This document shows, piece after piece, positions 49,448 to 60,967 of a stretch of DNA of 64,000 nucleotides. Position numbers and translations under genes: made by a program. The notes under the pieces are model-generated. The model saw only the letters and a program-made list of their open reading frames with translations. It did no database searches and was not told the origin of the DNA. Every line of letters begins with the position of its first letter. Position 1 is the first letter of the stretch. This DNA is from Hofstenia miamia (Eukaryota > Xenacoelomorpha > Acoela): assembly GCA_004352715.1 (NCBI GenBank), contig SCFE01000008.1, forward strand, positions 2,269,539 through 2,333,538. The letters are read 5' to 3'.

Positions 49448-50010
49448 TTAAGTATAGCAAATCATAAAATTGAAATAGTAGAGGAACTGGGAATAAGTTA
49501 TAACTAAGAAGTCAGATTTTATATTTTCCGATTTTTGAGTCCACTTAGTATATCGACACTGTAAACATTCTGATTTATCAACATCTCCTGAGAATATAAA
49601 CCAAATTTGAGGTGCATACATGAAGTAAGTCAGGATTAAAGATTTGTAAAGAGTAAGTTTTACTTGGTATGAAGTATTAATAAAAAAAAGAGTTATTACA
49701 CTTTTTGATTGTTTTAGAAATATGTAAAGTCCAGGATAAATCATGACGAAAATGCATATCAAGATCTTTAACATATGTAATATGCTTAAACATTGAACCA
49801 TCTATTTGAATAGACGAATTAGATATAGGATAAGAGATATACTCACATTTTTTTATTAAATGTCATTTTATTGTTATTTTTTGTCCAAACTACAAGAGAA
49901 AAGTAATCATCTTTAACATTTTGTAAAGATGGAGAAAAAATTTCTAGATCAGCAGTGAATAAGTATGGGGTGCGATTAGACAACAAGATGGAATGTCATT
50001 TATACATATG
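49448..50010 (-). mobile_element. LINE reverse-transcriptase C-terminal fragment
   Basis: Minus-strand pieces: LFTADLEIF (degraded YADDLK box) near 49950, DLSWTLHISKTIKK near 49720, and LTLYKSLILTYFMYAPQIWF then CLQCRYTKWT near 49600, the standard C-terminal RT/thumb order of CR1/Jockey-like LINEs. Frameshifted and truncated. A further minus-strand open frame at 50132-50341 may be part of the same copy but is not recognisable. Confidence 0.65.
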
Positions 50011-50344
50011 AGAAAGTATTTAAACATAAAATCGAAAGTTTATGATTACATGTAAAAATAGATGAGCTAGTTGCAGCAATATCAGAAAATTGGGGCTGCA
50101 GAAAGCATTTGTTGTTATTTGGTAGATTTAGTCAAAATGACACCCCAGTATTTCCATGATAAAACCTTAGATTTCGGATTTCTAATTCAGACTTAAAAAT
50201 ACCATCAATATAGATCATATCATATCGTTTTTCAATAATTTTTTCCCGATGAGAAGGGCTTGACGCAGGACGGATAATAACGTTGAATTGTGATCCTTTT
50301 AGTTTATAGCATTTAGAGAGAATCAGCCTTTTATTCCTCATTTC

Positions 50345-50888
50345 CTACATCAACAATTATCACCGGTGTAGAATTAGCTTTTTTTGTCCAACATCAAAAA
50401 GGTTGAAAATGTAAATTTTTTACCATTGAGGAAAGACGAGACTATATATATATATATATATATATTAATAGAATAAACATAGCAGTTAAATTGCTAAACA
50501 ATAATTCTATAAAAGTAAGCATTTCTTATTGAAAATTTATTTGCAATTTATCTTAAAATGCTTAAAAACTATCTGAAACGTATCATTTAAGCATCAAACA
50601 ATTTAATTACGATTCTATTATTAAAATTGCTCATAATACCATCACAACCATCAAAGCCAAGTAAAATTGGGTGCTATGCAATATATTTTTGGTTTTGCAT
50701 AGTTTTTGCTAAATAATGTTAGCTTAGAATTATTAATCTAGTAATTGTCGTAAATTGAACGCAGTGGTTTTCTGGTGAGTGCGGGTACAGGTACGTATAA
50801 GCCTTTTACGCTATTAGAAATCCCTTCCTTGTGTAGTGGTACTTTAGATTATTAGTGCATAGGCTACAGTAAGATTGTGAAATTAGAA
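50345..50888. other. AT-rich sequence with a short TA tract
   Basis: TA run at about 50443-50465; nothing coding. Confidence 0.5.
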
Positions 50889-51064
50889 GTTTCGTGAAAG
50901 CCCTAAAATTCAGTGAAATTGTGAAATTGGTATTTCACTTACCTAAATAAACCTAACCATAACCCTAACCCCAACCCCAATCCTAAAATTTAGTTGTTTT
51001 ATGAAACTTTTAAGTGAAATGTAAATTTCACGAATTCATTGAAATTTTAGGGATTTCAAGAAAT
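50889..51064. mobile_element. Foldback element with telomere-like core
   Basis: Arms at 50889-50941 and 51011-51064 are imperfect inverted copies (shared cores CCCTAAAATT, GTGAAATT, ATTTCACTTA). The loop region 50951-50985 consists of CCTAACC, CCCTAACC and CCCCAACC units, variants of the animal telomere repeat (TTAGGG)n. No coding capacity. The arms themselves contain a CCCTAAA motif. It may be a foldback transposon that captured or evolved telomere-like repeats. Confidence 0.6.
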
Positions 51065-52058
51065 TCTTAACTATACAAACTTGATGTAACATATATACCA
51101 ATTCGCTATTTGTAATGTTACATGCTTGCATATTGAAGTCATTAATTAATATAATTTAAAACTTGAACAAAGTATTTCATTCATTCAAAATTAGATAAAT
51201 TCTGACAGAATTTGCACAATTTCTTGTTGTAATGTGTTAAATAGAAGATTGAAGAGTTTCTTTTTAAATTTGAAGTGCTTGAAAATACGAATGTCCCAAA
51301 AGCTATGGGCCATCAAAAACATGATGTTTTAGTGTGATTCGAAAGATCTTCCTGCGCATTTATAATTTGTTTGCCACAAAATACAAGAAATTAACTGAAT
51401 ATTTGGAAATTAGATAACAAATTTGTTTTAGTTTTTATTCAATTTTACTTTTCTTATTGAATTCAGTTTCAGTTTCAGTTTTGATCAATTCCTTTCTGTA
51501 CACTTAGTTTCAGTTTTAATTTCAGATTCAGTTGAAAACACTACACTCTACTGATTGCACTTTATGGTGTTATATTTTTTTTGTAAAATAGCTTTGTTTC
51601 ACATTTTTGTATCCTTTGTACTTTTGAATGAGCTAAGTAAGTATTTAGCCGATTCACCCCACCTAGCAATTGAATAATTACATGTAATTGCGACATTGAA
51701 TTATATGAAAAATATATTGCCTTTTATGTTCTCATAAATCTAAAGAGGACTATAGAGGAATTAATTGCTTCATTCTATTTTCTAGTAGCACTTACTACTA
51801 TTGCACATGTGCCTCAAAAGATTCACCCCATTTTACTATAGAATGTTAATATAAATATAACACTTGGCATTAACTAGAGCATATTGAATTTCCAAATCTG
51901 TAGATTATTTCGTTTAAAATATTTTGAAATTGTCCTTATGCCACGTTTTTTTACTTTCATTTTAATTTCAAAAAAGTTGTTAATTCATCAAAAAACAATT
52001 TGCAAATTACAGAAGTTCTATGAAACATCTTCTATTATCTGTTAGAACTGCAAGTTTG
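51065..52058. other. AT-rich sequence, no gene seen
   Basis: A CAGTTTCAGTTTCAGTTT-like simple repeat at about 51466-51535; otherwise nothing. Confidence 0.5.
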
Positions 52059-52241
52059 TCAATCCATATAGGCTATCCTGAAACATAACACATTTATGTG
52101 TTTAAAAGATAAATTCCAAGTAAGGCATATAGTGTCAAAGATACTTTTCATATCAAAGTTAAAGACGTGCTTAGTGTAATTGACTAAACAGAACATAGGT
52201 ATGGTTTTCATATTCAAAAAATTTGTTACGCTACATGACAT
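52059..52241 (-). mobile_element. Possible LINE RT motif-A fragment
   Basis: The minus-strand frame reads TIPMFCLVNYTKHVFNFDMK, which parallels the RT motif A region (LxxxFVDYxKAFDxV...L) with the catalytic Asp replaced by Asn. Only this block is visible; a chance match cannot be excluded. At 52225-52256 a GGAATGACCC block may belong to a separate dispersed repeat. Confidence 0.35.
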
Positions 52242-53033
52242 TTACGTGGAATGACCCAAGAAATATTTGTAAAATTTGTTAAATAATTAAATACATTAAT
52301 CAAACATATACTACAATTATAATTATGGTGTTTTAATATATTATGAATATATCAAAAAACAACAAATCATTTGAAATCAATTTTCATCCAGATTTCTAAT
52401 GATAATGTTTATTTATAGTTATAGTTTAGCCATAAAACTGATTCTCTCACGAGATGGCGTTTTTAGCTTTCAATGTGATTTTCACTTTAGCTTATTTCAA
52501 AATATCTTTAAGGATGCAAGTAATTACGAATCTATCCAAAATTTTTTAAGGTTTTTCACAGTTCCTTTGAATTCCAAAATATCATGAAAATAAGTTCGTA
52601 TTTATTTTCCCAAACTGCTGATTCTAAAATATACATTTTAGGATATCTTATTACAAAATTATTACCATAGATTTCATACTTTCCTAAATCTATAATATTT
52701 TTTCATGTCGAAATTACTCATCACAGCACTCATCAGTTGCATTTTTGTTAGAATCACAATTTGGGATCTTACTTGTGTTTTTAACAGCATAATTTCACAA
52801 TGAAAATGCTTAGAAAGTGATGGTGTCTGAAATTCAGTATAATCGAAATGTCCCTATTGACATATAAGATCTATAATTTACTTGAATGACTAGTAATGAC
52901 TTCACACAAAAAGTATTACATGTAGAAGTAGTGAAGTCGCTTACAATGCAGAATATTGACAATGGAGTTTTATAAACTCTGAATGACCTTCAAATTACAG
53001 AAACAAATCCACAACGGGAATTTACATAAATAT
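52242..53033. other. AT-rich sequence, no gene seen
   Basis: No motifs on either strand. Confidence 0.5.
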
Positions 53034-53890
53034 TTAATCAACAACTGTAATAATAATAATATATTTAAAATAATTCATCAACAGAAACGAATCTGAAATA
53101 CAGTTCCCCGTAAAAATCCATGTGGAAAACAGATAATTGTTTCTTGGTTTTGGCCTTTGTACACCCAGGAAGTCTCGGTCTAAGTCTGGAAGCAGAATAT
53201 TCTGTCCGAGAAGAGAGCACACTAGGATGACCACGATTTTCTAGAATATAGTTACAAAGTTTTTGATCTCTTAGATACGAATAGATGCAAAATGTGCATT
53301 TATCCCAATTCGTACTACTCGTTTTTGCATTGCTTCTAAACAATTCAGCAAGCATTCATCATCTCCCCGAACTACTTAACCATATCTAATCAATGATAGA
53401 GCTACTTGAGTTGAACATAACTAAAATTTAGATGCTTCAGCTTCCTAAATAAGTAGAAAGTAGAAATGGCTTTCTTAGACACTTGCTGAATGTGTACCTT
53501 AAATCCAAATTTCTCGTCAACTGAGAAACTCATAATTTTCACAACAGAAATTCGAGGAATGCGTAGATCAGGAAACGGTTCATCTTTAGGTTTAATCAAA
53601 AGTTCTTGAGATTTGCTCTCACAAAGAAAAAACTAATTTTAATGACACCGGGGTATCATTCCACAATATCCAGCAAAGACTGCATTTCCATAATCTGCGA
53701 ATTTCACCATTTCGGTATTGGGGATTCCATCAAGAACAAAGTAGGCTGTTGAGATATTGAATAACGATGAGCCACTTACTGTGCCGTGTAGCATACCTCG
53801 GTTTGTATACCTAACTTTCGAATGGTGCTGGTTATATACAACCTTTTGAGAGCTTTGCATAAGAATATGGCCTCCTAAATTCATTTAGTA
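53034..53890 (-). mobile_element. LINE reverse-transcriptase fragment (CR1/Jockey-like)
   Basis: In minus-strand order: NRGMLHGTVSGSSLFNIS (motif B region, normally GVPQGS.LGPLLFNI) at about 53790, VKFADYGNAVFAGY (motif C; second catalytic Asp is Tyr) at about 53700, FSVDEKFGFKVHIQQV at about 53510, CLEAMQKRVVRIGI at about 53320, and a basic C-terminal part with RLRPRLPGCTKAKTKK at about 53160. Pieces lie in several frames with stops. The 5' half of the element is missing. Confidence 0.7.
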
Positions 53891-54118
53891 GGCCATAACA
53901 AGAATCAATTAGATGTTGCTTTTTCTGAATACGAATTATTTAGTTAATAATATTGTTAGCTTTAGACTATTATTAAATGTATTTTATCTGAATTTACATT
54001 TACACAATATCTTCTTGAATTTAGCATTTGTTCATTTTGTTGTTATCACAATTCTTAGAGCTAAAAATTTGGATAATTATTTTTTGAAATAACGAAAATA
54101 ATTCTGAAACAACATTAA

Positions 54119-54238
54119 TAAATTTAACATAGTAAGCAGGAATCAACCAGAGTACTGGTCGATCAAGTTTGTTTATTCACTGCTGGGTACTTGATCGACC
54201 AGCACTCTGGCCGATTAATGCTTACTATGTTAAATTTA
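54119..54238. repeat. 120-bp long-stem hairpin (foldback)
   Basis: Arms 54119-54167 and 54190-54238 (49 bases each) are inverted copies with about 44 matches (outer TAAATTTAACATAGTAAGCA, inner CTGGTCGATCAAG) around a 22-base loop. It could be a miniature foldback element or, if transcribed, a long hairpin RNA. No target duplication seen. Confidence 0.75.
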
Positions 54239-54548
54239 TATACACAATAGAGTTCGATCGATGGTTCAAATACTCATGTACAAACTTTTAAGATTGAATA
54301 AAAATTGATTGAAATATACCAGGACAAAGTAGGCCTACTCGAAAAAAAGTTTCAAATTTTTTAGGTTTTTTGGATCTAGCTAATTTGATCTTGGGTTTTT
54401 GGATTTTGGATAAAGATGAAATCTTCCTCTAACGTTGTTCTTTCGAATGAGCTATAAAGTTCTAAAATCCATGCGGTAGAACATTAGTAACAAAATTTCC
54501 CATTTTGGCTGAGACATATTTTTTTCTAACAATGGTTGAATCGTCACT

Positions 54549-54700
54549 AGCCAATGGCTATTAGCCAATCGGAGTACAGATAAATTTTAGCCAATGACAT
54601 TAACGTTTTAAAGCGACGGAAGCAGACAGAACAGTAACGGTTGAGCTCACGATCAACTACCTCTGGTCGAAAAAAAAAATTTTTTATTTTCTAAAAGTAT
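54549..54700. promoter_or_regulatory. Possible CCAAT-rich promoter
   Basis: Three CCAAT boxes in one direction (54551, 54565, 54591; spacing 14 and 26), each preceded by AG, are followed within about 60 bases by a GCGACGGAAG (ETS-like) and TAACGGTTG (Myb-like) site. The stretch is GC-richer than its surroundings. No adjacent gene was found, so this is a motif observation only. Confidence 0.3.
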
Positions 54701-54729
54701 TTTTCGAACCCTGAAAGTGGGCCGATCTT

Positions 54730-56176
54730 ATGTGATTGATTTGCGCCTATTCGTGAAAAGTAACCGAAAACTTAAGTTGCAAATCTTCTATTGAAATATT
54801 TTGGTTATTCATTCAATTGTGTAGCATGAATTCAATAAAAGCTTAAGCTCAAAATATTTATTGACAAATTTATTGCTAAGGGTGTATGCAAAAATTATTG
54901 AAAGAAGAATTTGAGTTTTATAGTCTGATCAACCTAAGTAGAAGAATTACTTTGAAATTCATGAGATTCGCAAACTAAGAAACTTCATTTAAATGCTAAC
55001 AATAAAGATAAGTATTTAAATTCTCACATTTCTTTAGATTTCGCTGTGCTTGAAAAAACAACAATTGATATATATATATATATATANTAGCAAACGTAAC
55101 CAGTATACTATGAATGTTTGTTAACAATTACTAAAACTGAATTATTTTTCCCTACCCCTATTCAACCATTACTAAGATTGACTAACACGCATATCTGCTC
55201 CGTGGTTCTGTAGATGAGGATGATTTCGAACACAGACTGTTGTTCTGTTAACTGATCCTAATCTCAATAGGAAAAATTTCCATTTTTTGTGGTAGGATGA
55301 TCTTTAAAAAGTTCTTACTTTCTTATTTCTTAGTTATTCCAAACAAAAACTTAGGCCTAATTCTTGCAGGCTTGAATCATGCCCAACTCAACTTTTAAGA
55401 AAATGTGCTCACTGAAGTTGAAAATTCTTGATTGAATTTCTGCAAGAATAGATAATACTGATGTACAATTTCAAAACGTTGTTCAAGAAATTGTATAATA
55501 TTCACAACAGCTGTTGTGTAATAGTTTATTTTTTTCAATTTCAGCCCCTTTTTCTAATAGCAGAAGAGAGAACAGGACTGAGGATCATGCCGTATTAACA
55601 CTGTGCGTCTACAAATTGCCTTTAGTTACATTTTGTAACTTGCCATAATTTGAATTTAATACATTATTTCTCTATTGTTTTTCTAGCATTGCTATGTAAT
55701 TCACCATATTTCACTGCAGGTAAAAAATACAGAAACCGTGTCCAAANAATATAATTTAATAAAAATTTCATTCAAAATGGCTATATTACTCATTGCTAGT
55801 TTCATTCGAAAATTGCATTAAATTGCGCCTTGCCGAAAATTTCAGATACGCAAGCGTAGGCACTTTTTAATTGAAAAGCTACAAATAGATTGAAAAATTA
55901 TAGTAAATTAACATGTTTTTTTAATAAAAACCAATACGTAACACATAAATAGATAAGAAATCATAGCATAAGAACCAAGCATAACACATAAAAACTTTTT
56001 TAAAAGAAAAACCATCGTTGTGAGATATCAAACAAAATTACGAGTGCTTCATACTTCTGTTAGCACTAAGAAAAATCTAAGTTAAATGTTGCCAGAAATC
56101 TTAATCTGCATATATACCTTATGTATAAGCTGTGATCATTGCTTAATATCTCTAGGTTTGACATCACAATATGAGG
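54730..56176. other. AT-rich sequence with single-N junctions
   Basis: Single Ns at 55087 (end of a TA run) and 55747 mark possible joins. A GC-richer patch at 55190-55265 is open on the minus strand for about 30 codons after an acceptor-like attaggatcag, but is too short to call. Confidence 0.45.
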
Positions 56177-56266
56177 CGTGTGACATAAATATAGCAATGG
56201 TGCGAAATAGGGTTAATGTTACGTGTGACATAAATATAGCAATGGTGCGAAATAGGGTTAATGTTA
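56177..56266. repeat. 45-bp tandem duplication, two copies
   Basis: Unit beginning CGTGTGACATAAATATAGCA is repeated exactly at 56177 and 56222. No coding significance seen. Confidence 0.9.
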
Positions 56267-56654
56267 TGCCTTTAATATAAAAAAAAAGTGAATTCGTTAG
56301 TGGACGCATAATGTATATTTTGGTCATCAAACTGTGCTGTACACATGCAATAGCCAATACTGTATTAATTTACTAGGCAGGACAATAATGATATTCGAAT
56401 TGGGACTTTATTATGTTTCACCAAGATTTTCATCCATTAATGCTTGTAAGAACGTTCTTAGTGAACCTAAATAATTGTAAATTATTGGTAATTTTTCTTC
56501 TTCTAAAGTATTCAATAGATTAATCGATTTCCAATTATTGTAATAATTGCAATATCAATTAATTATTGCTTACCCCTGCAGATAGATTTGAAGCAATGCT
56601 TAATATATATGTACTATGTTATCATATCAGCATACATTTCATGAGGAATGGAAG

Positions 56655-56718
56655 CATCTGTGCTCTGTTGAGGGGGGGAACGTTCCCCCAGTTCCCCCCC
56701 TCTGGGTGCGCCTCTGAT
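56655..56718. repeat. GC-rich palindrome with hAT-like end
   Basis: GGGGGGGAACGTTCCCCC followed by a C-run and a segment which, read on the minus strand, starts CAGAGGCGCACCCAGA, similar to CAGAGGCG-type hAT terminal repeats. Confidence 0.4.
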
Positions 56719-56783
56719 GCTACTACAAATCTTGGTGTGCCCCAATTAACTGTATTAGGACCCATTCTATTTGCATTATACGT
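56719..56783 (+). mobile_element. LINE RT motif-B fragment, cut by the gap
   Basis: The plus frame reads NLGVPQLTVLGPILFALY, matching the RT motif B consensus GVPQGSxLGPLLFxLYI, and then enters the 1000-N gap at 56784. The rest of the element may lie in the missing sequence. Confidence 0.7.
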
Positions 56784-57783
56784 NNNNNNNNNNNNNNNNN
56801 NNNNNNNNNNNNNNNNNNNNNNNNNNNNNNNNNNNNNNNNNNNNNNNNNNNNNNNNNNNNNNNNNNNNNNNNNNNNNNNNNNNNNNNNNNNNNNNNNNNN
56901 NNNNNNNNNNNNNNNNNNNNNNNNNNNNNNNNNNNNNNNNNNNNNNNNNNNNNNNNNNNNNNNNNNNNNNNNNNNNNNNNNNNNNNNNNNNNNNNNNNNN
57001 NNNNNNNNNNNNNNNNNNNNNNNNNNNNNNNNNNNNNNNNNNNNNNNNNNNNNNNNNNNNNNNNNNNNNNNNNNNNNNNNNNNNNNNNNNNNNNNNNNNN
57101 NNNNNNNNNNNNNNNNNNNNNNNNNNNNNNNNNNNNNNNNNNNNNNNNNNNNNNNNNNNNNNNNNNNNNNNNNNNNNNNNNNNNNNNNNNNNNNNNNNNN
57201 NNNNNNNNNNNNNNNNNNNNNNNNNNNNNNNNNNNNNNNNNNNNNNNNNNNNNNNNNNNNNNNNNNNNNNNNNNNNNNNNNNNNNNNNNNNNNNNNNNNN
57301 NNNNNNNNNNNNNNNNNNNNNNNNNNNNNNNNNNNNNNNNNNNNNNNNNNNNNNNNNNNNNNNNNNNNNNNNNNNNNNNNNNNNNNNNNNNNNNNNNNNN
57401 NNNNNNNNNNNNNNNNNNNNNNNNNNNNNNNNNNNNNNNNNNNNNNNNNNNNNNNNNNNNNNNNNNNNNNNNNNNNNNNNNNNNNNNNNNNNNNNNNNNN
57501 NNNNNNNNNNNNNNNNNNNNNNNNNNNNNNNNNNNNNNNNNNNNNNNNNNNNNNNNNNNNNNNNNNNNNNNNNNNNNNNNNNNNNNNNNNNNNNNNNNNN
57601 NNNNNNNNNNNNNNNNNNNNNNNNNNNNNNNNNNNNNNNNNNNNNNNNNNNNNNNNNNNNNNNNNNNNNNNNNNNNNNNNNNNNNNNNNNNNNNNNNNNN
57701 NNNNNNNNNNNNNNNNNNNNNNNNNNNNNNNNNNNNNNNNNNNNNNNNNNNNNNNNNNNNNNNNNNNNNNNNNNNNNNNNNNN
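56784..57783. other. Scaffold gap (1000 N)
   Basis: Exactly 1000 N, an arbitrary join size. Further gaps: 58811-59810 (1000), 60968-61967 (1000), and 63138 to the window end. Order and orientation of the islands between them depend on scaffolding. Confidence 0.95.
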
Positions 57784-58778
57784 TGATTAAGTAAAGCAAC
57801 CGGGCATTGACACTAACTGCATTTACATAACATTAAGGTAGCCATTACCGTAAAACTATTGGCTTTGTAATTTAACTAATAATATTGCAGTTTCCTATCC
57901 CTACATTTAATAGTAATACATGTAAGGTCATTTATTAGGTCGATTATAGTCAAGTCTCCTACTATTAAGAATAGATATATTCCTAGGGTTCGACTATCCA
58001 GTCACTTCAAGCATTAATTGTTTCTTATATGTATAGATCAATAGTCAGACTAGGCAAGAATAAAAAAACTCCTAACCATAACATAAGTGCTGTTTCATGA
58101 CTGGCACAAAGACCCTTCGAATCAATCCCATGATGGAATCCAGCCACTACTCAACACAACTTGCCTAGCTGCACATTTTATTAAATAATCAAACCAGATA
58201 AATGAAGAATGAAAATAAAATAAACTCTGAAGAATTTATTGTTCATCAAATTTTCTGTTAAATTCAAAGCTATTTATTTAAAAATTCTAAAGTACCTGCT
58301 GATTTTGAATTTCAAATAATTCTTCTGCCAATATGGCTGTTCATACGTAAGCGTAATTTCGCTCGTTGCAATTTGTCAAATATTACTTAATCGGCTAACA
58401 TGTTTCTCTTAATTTGCACAATATTGTAGCTTGGTTGCATCTTACAAAATGAATAGAATAATTAACTAAATTTTACAATCATATTTCTGATTATATTTAA
58501 TCACTATAATTGTTCGACGTTAATCCTTTGTTTGTTGCAGCTATTCTTTTTGAGATGATGCTACATCATATATTTTGCCTGAATATGCGTAGCACAGTTC
58601 AGCAACAATTCTGTCTTGCAAAATCCCTGAAATAATAGTGTATATAAATCCCTTAATATTTTTTCAGCTGCCAGCGTACATGGCCAATTCTAGAAACGCG
58701 TCAACCATTGGGTCAGGATCGGGTAAACAATTAGCTAGCAATTAAACTTTTTAAAGGTTGGACCAGGGAGTACATTAA

Positions 58779-58810
<32 letters not shown>
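57784..58810. other. Island between gaps, no gene seen
   Basis: AT-rich, ending in a (TA)n tract at 58783-58810 that enters the next gap. No coding signal. Confidence 0.5.
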
Positions 58811-59810
58811 NNNNNNNNNNNNNNNNNNNNNNNNNNNNNNNNNNNNNNNNNNNNNNNNNNNNNNNNNNNNNNNNNNNNNNNNNNNNNNNNNNNNNNNNNN
58901 NNNNNNNNNNNNNNNNNNNNNNNNNNNNNNNNNNNNNNNNNNNNNNNNNNNNNNNNNNNNNNNNNNNNNNNNNNNNNNNNNNNNNNNNNNNNNNNNNNNN
59001 NNNNNNNNNNNNNNNNNNNNNNNNNNNNNNNNNNNNNNNNNNNNNNNNNNNNNNNNNNNNNNNNNNNNNNNNNNNNNNNNNNNNNNNNNNNNNNNNNNNN
59101 NNNNNNNNNNNNNNNNNNNNNNNNNNNNNNNNNNNNNNNNNNNNNNNNNNNNNNNNNNNNNNNNNNNNNNNNNNNNNNNNNNNNNNNNNNNNNNNNNNNN
59201 NNNNNNNNNNNNNNNNNNNNNNNNNNNNNNNNNNNNNNNNNNNNNNNNNNNNNNNNNNNNNNNNNNNNNNNNNNNNNNNNNNNNNNNNNNNNNNNNNNNN
59301 NNNNNNNNNNNNNNNNNNNNNNNNNNNNNNNNNNNNNNNNNNNNNNNNNNNNNNNNNNNNNNNNNNNNNNNNNNNNNNNNNNNNNNNNNNNNNNNNNNNN
59401 NNNNNNNNNNNNNNNNNNNNNNNNNNNNNNNNNNNNNNNNNNNNNNNNNNNNNNNNNNNNNNNNNNNNNNNNNNNNNNNNNNNNNNNNNNNNNNNNNNNN
59501 NNNNNNNNNNNNNNNNNNNNNNNNNNNNNNNNNNNNNNNNNNNNNNNNNNNNNNNNNNNNNNNNNNNNNNNNNNNNNNNNNNNNNNNNNNNNNNNNNNNN
59601 NNNNNNNNNNNNNNNNNNNNNNNNNNNNNNNNNNNNNNNNNNNNNNNNNNNNNNNNNNNNNNNNNNNNNNNNNNNNNNNNNNNNNNNNNNNNNNNNNNNN
59701 NNNNNNNNNNNNNNNNNNNNNNNNNNNNNNNNNNNNNNNNNNNNNNNNNNNNNNNNNNNNNNNNNNNNNNNNNNNNNNNNNNNNNNNNNNNNNNNNNNNN
59801 NNNNNNNNNN

Positions 59811-60163
59811 TATCAGAACAAGAGGTATTGGATAACATCAGCTTTTTCTATAAAGATGTAGCAAACACCCGCAGCTTACAAAAGGTTTTCACTTTCTTCT
59901 ACCCGAACACACAAATGAGAGCAGATCTGGCTCACACATGCAAAGCTGATGCGCAAATGACACTTTCAATAGCAATGAAAGGCATTCGCTTGTACGAAAA
60001 ATACTTTGAAATCTTTTCATGAAAAATGAACGAACTATGGGAGATGACACCTATAGCAGAGAACATCAGAGAGACTCGATTCTTAAAATATGCGAACACT
60101 GTCACCACCGAACGCGAAGCAGTACTGAAGATGTCTAAGCAATCCGAGTATGCGACGATTATG
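59811..60163 (+). mobile_element. LTR-retrotransposon gag-like fragment
   Basis: The plus strand is open from the gap edge to a TGA at 60020 (residues include FFYKDVANTRSLQKVF and ADLAHTCKADAQMTLS), then a short frame from 60027 to a stop near 60163. GC content is clearly higher than the host background. The helical, Gln/Lys-rich character and position just upstream of a zinc-knuckle frame suggest the N-terminal part of a gag protein. The 5' LTR and start lie in the gap. Confidence 0.4.
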
Positions 60164-60295
60164 TAGCATCATCCAAAAGCAACTAAGCTGCAAAGTGAAG
60201 AACAACGTCAAATGATTGATAATAATTAAAAAATTAATTGTAAAATTTAGTTAATGATCTTAGTTATTTTTGTAAGATGCAACTAAGCTTTAATA

Positions 60296-60736
60296 TTGTT
60301 CAAATTAAGAAAACTTGTTAGNCAATTTGAAATTAAGTGTGATGTAGAAGACAAATTGGAGAAGATGATCAGAAAAGCAGTGGACATACAAGCTATGATC
60401 GAAAACAACGCAAGAATAAATGAAAAGGCAGCTTGGCATAGAGAAATGCCAACGTGGAGGAGCAACCTTAAACCAAAAAATACAACAAAGACATATGAGA
60501 CAGACAAACAGGAAAAAATGATAAGAGTAAAAACTAGAGACGGAAAAATGAAGACGATCCGTGAAAAAGACGTTAAATGTTATAATTGCAGAAAGAAAGG
60601 ACATAAGAGGGATGAGTGCCACAAACAAATAAACATGATCAGAGAAGAACAAGGGTACTTCGAAGAAGAAGTCTTAATAGAATCGGAGGGAGAAACAAAT
60701 GAAGAACCCCAAACTGAAGAGGAATCGGAAAACTAA
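60296..60736 (+). mobile_element. LTR-retrotransposon gag nucleocapsid fragment
   Basis: A 146-codon plus frame (one N at 60322) contains a classic nucleic-acid-binding zinc knuckle CYNCRKKGHKRDEC (CX2CX4HX4C) at about residues 96-109, after a basic, Lys-rich region and before an acidic C-terminus (EEVLIESEGETNEE). In the virus-like particle this domain binds genomic RNA. Stop at 60734-60736; protease sequence follows in another frame, as expected for gag-pol of Ty3/gypsy-like elements. Confidence 0.75.
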
Positions 60737-60759
60737 GTGGAGCACTGACTCCTAAAAAC

Positions 60760-60967
60760 CGCGCAGCAGTAATGATTATGGCAAACATGGATATGGTGAA
60801 CACAATGACAATATTGGTTAATGGAATAATGATAAAAGCAACCATCGATACGGGAGCGGCAACTTCGATAATTACAGCGACTGCTCAACAAAGTTAGGGT
60901 TCTCAAGAGAGGACCTCACCAAGTGTAACAAAAGACTCATCAACGCATCTGGCGAATACATTGATAC
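60760..60967 (+). mobile_element. Retropepsin-like protease fragment
   Basis: The plus frame downstream of the zinc knuckle contains ATIDTGAATSII, with the DTGA active-site motif of aspartic proteases. The frame then shifts: LINASGEYIDT, typical of the Ty3/gypsy protease C-terminal half, lies in a different frame just before the gap at 60968. So the copy is frameshifted or contains a sequencing error. RT and integrase would be in the gap. Confidence 0.65.
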
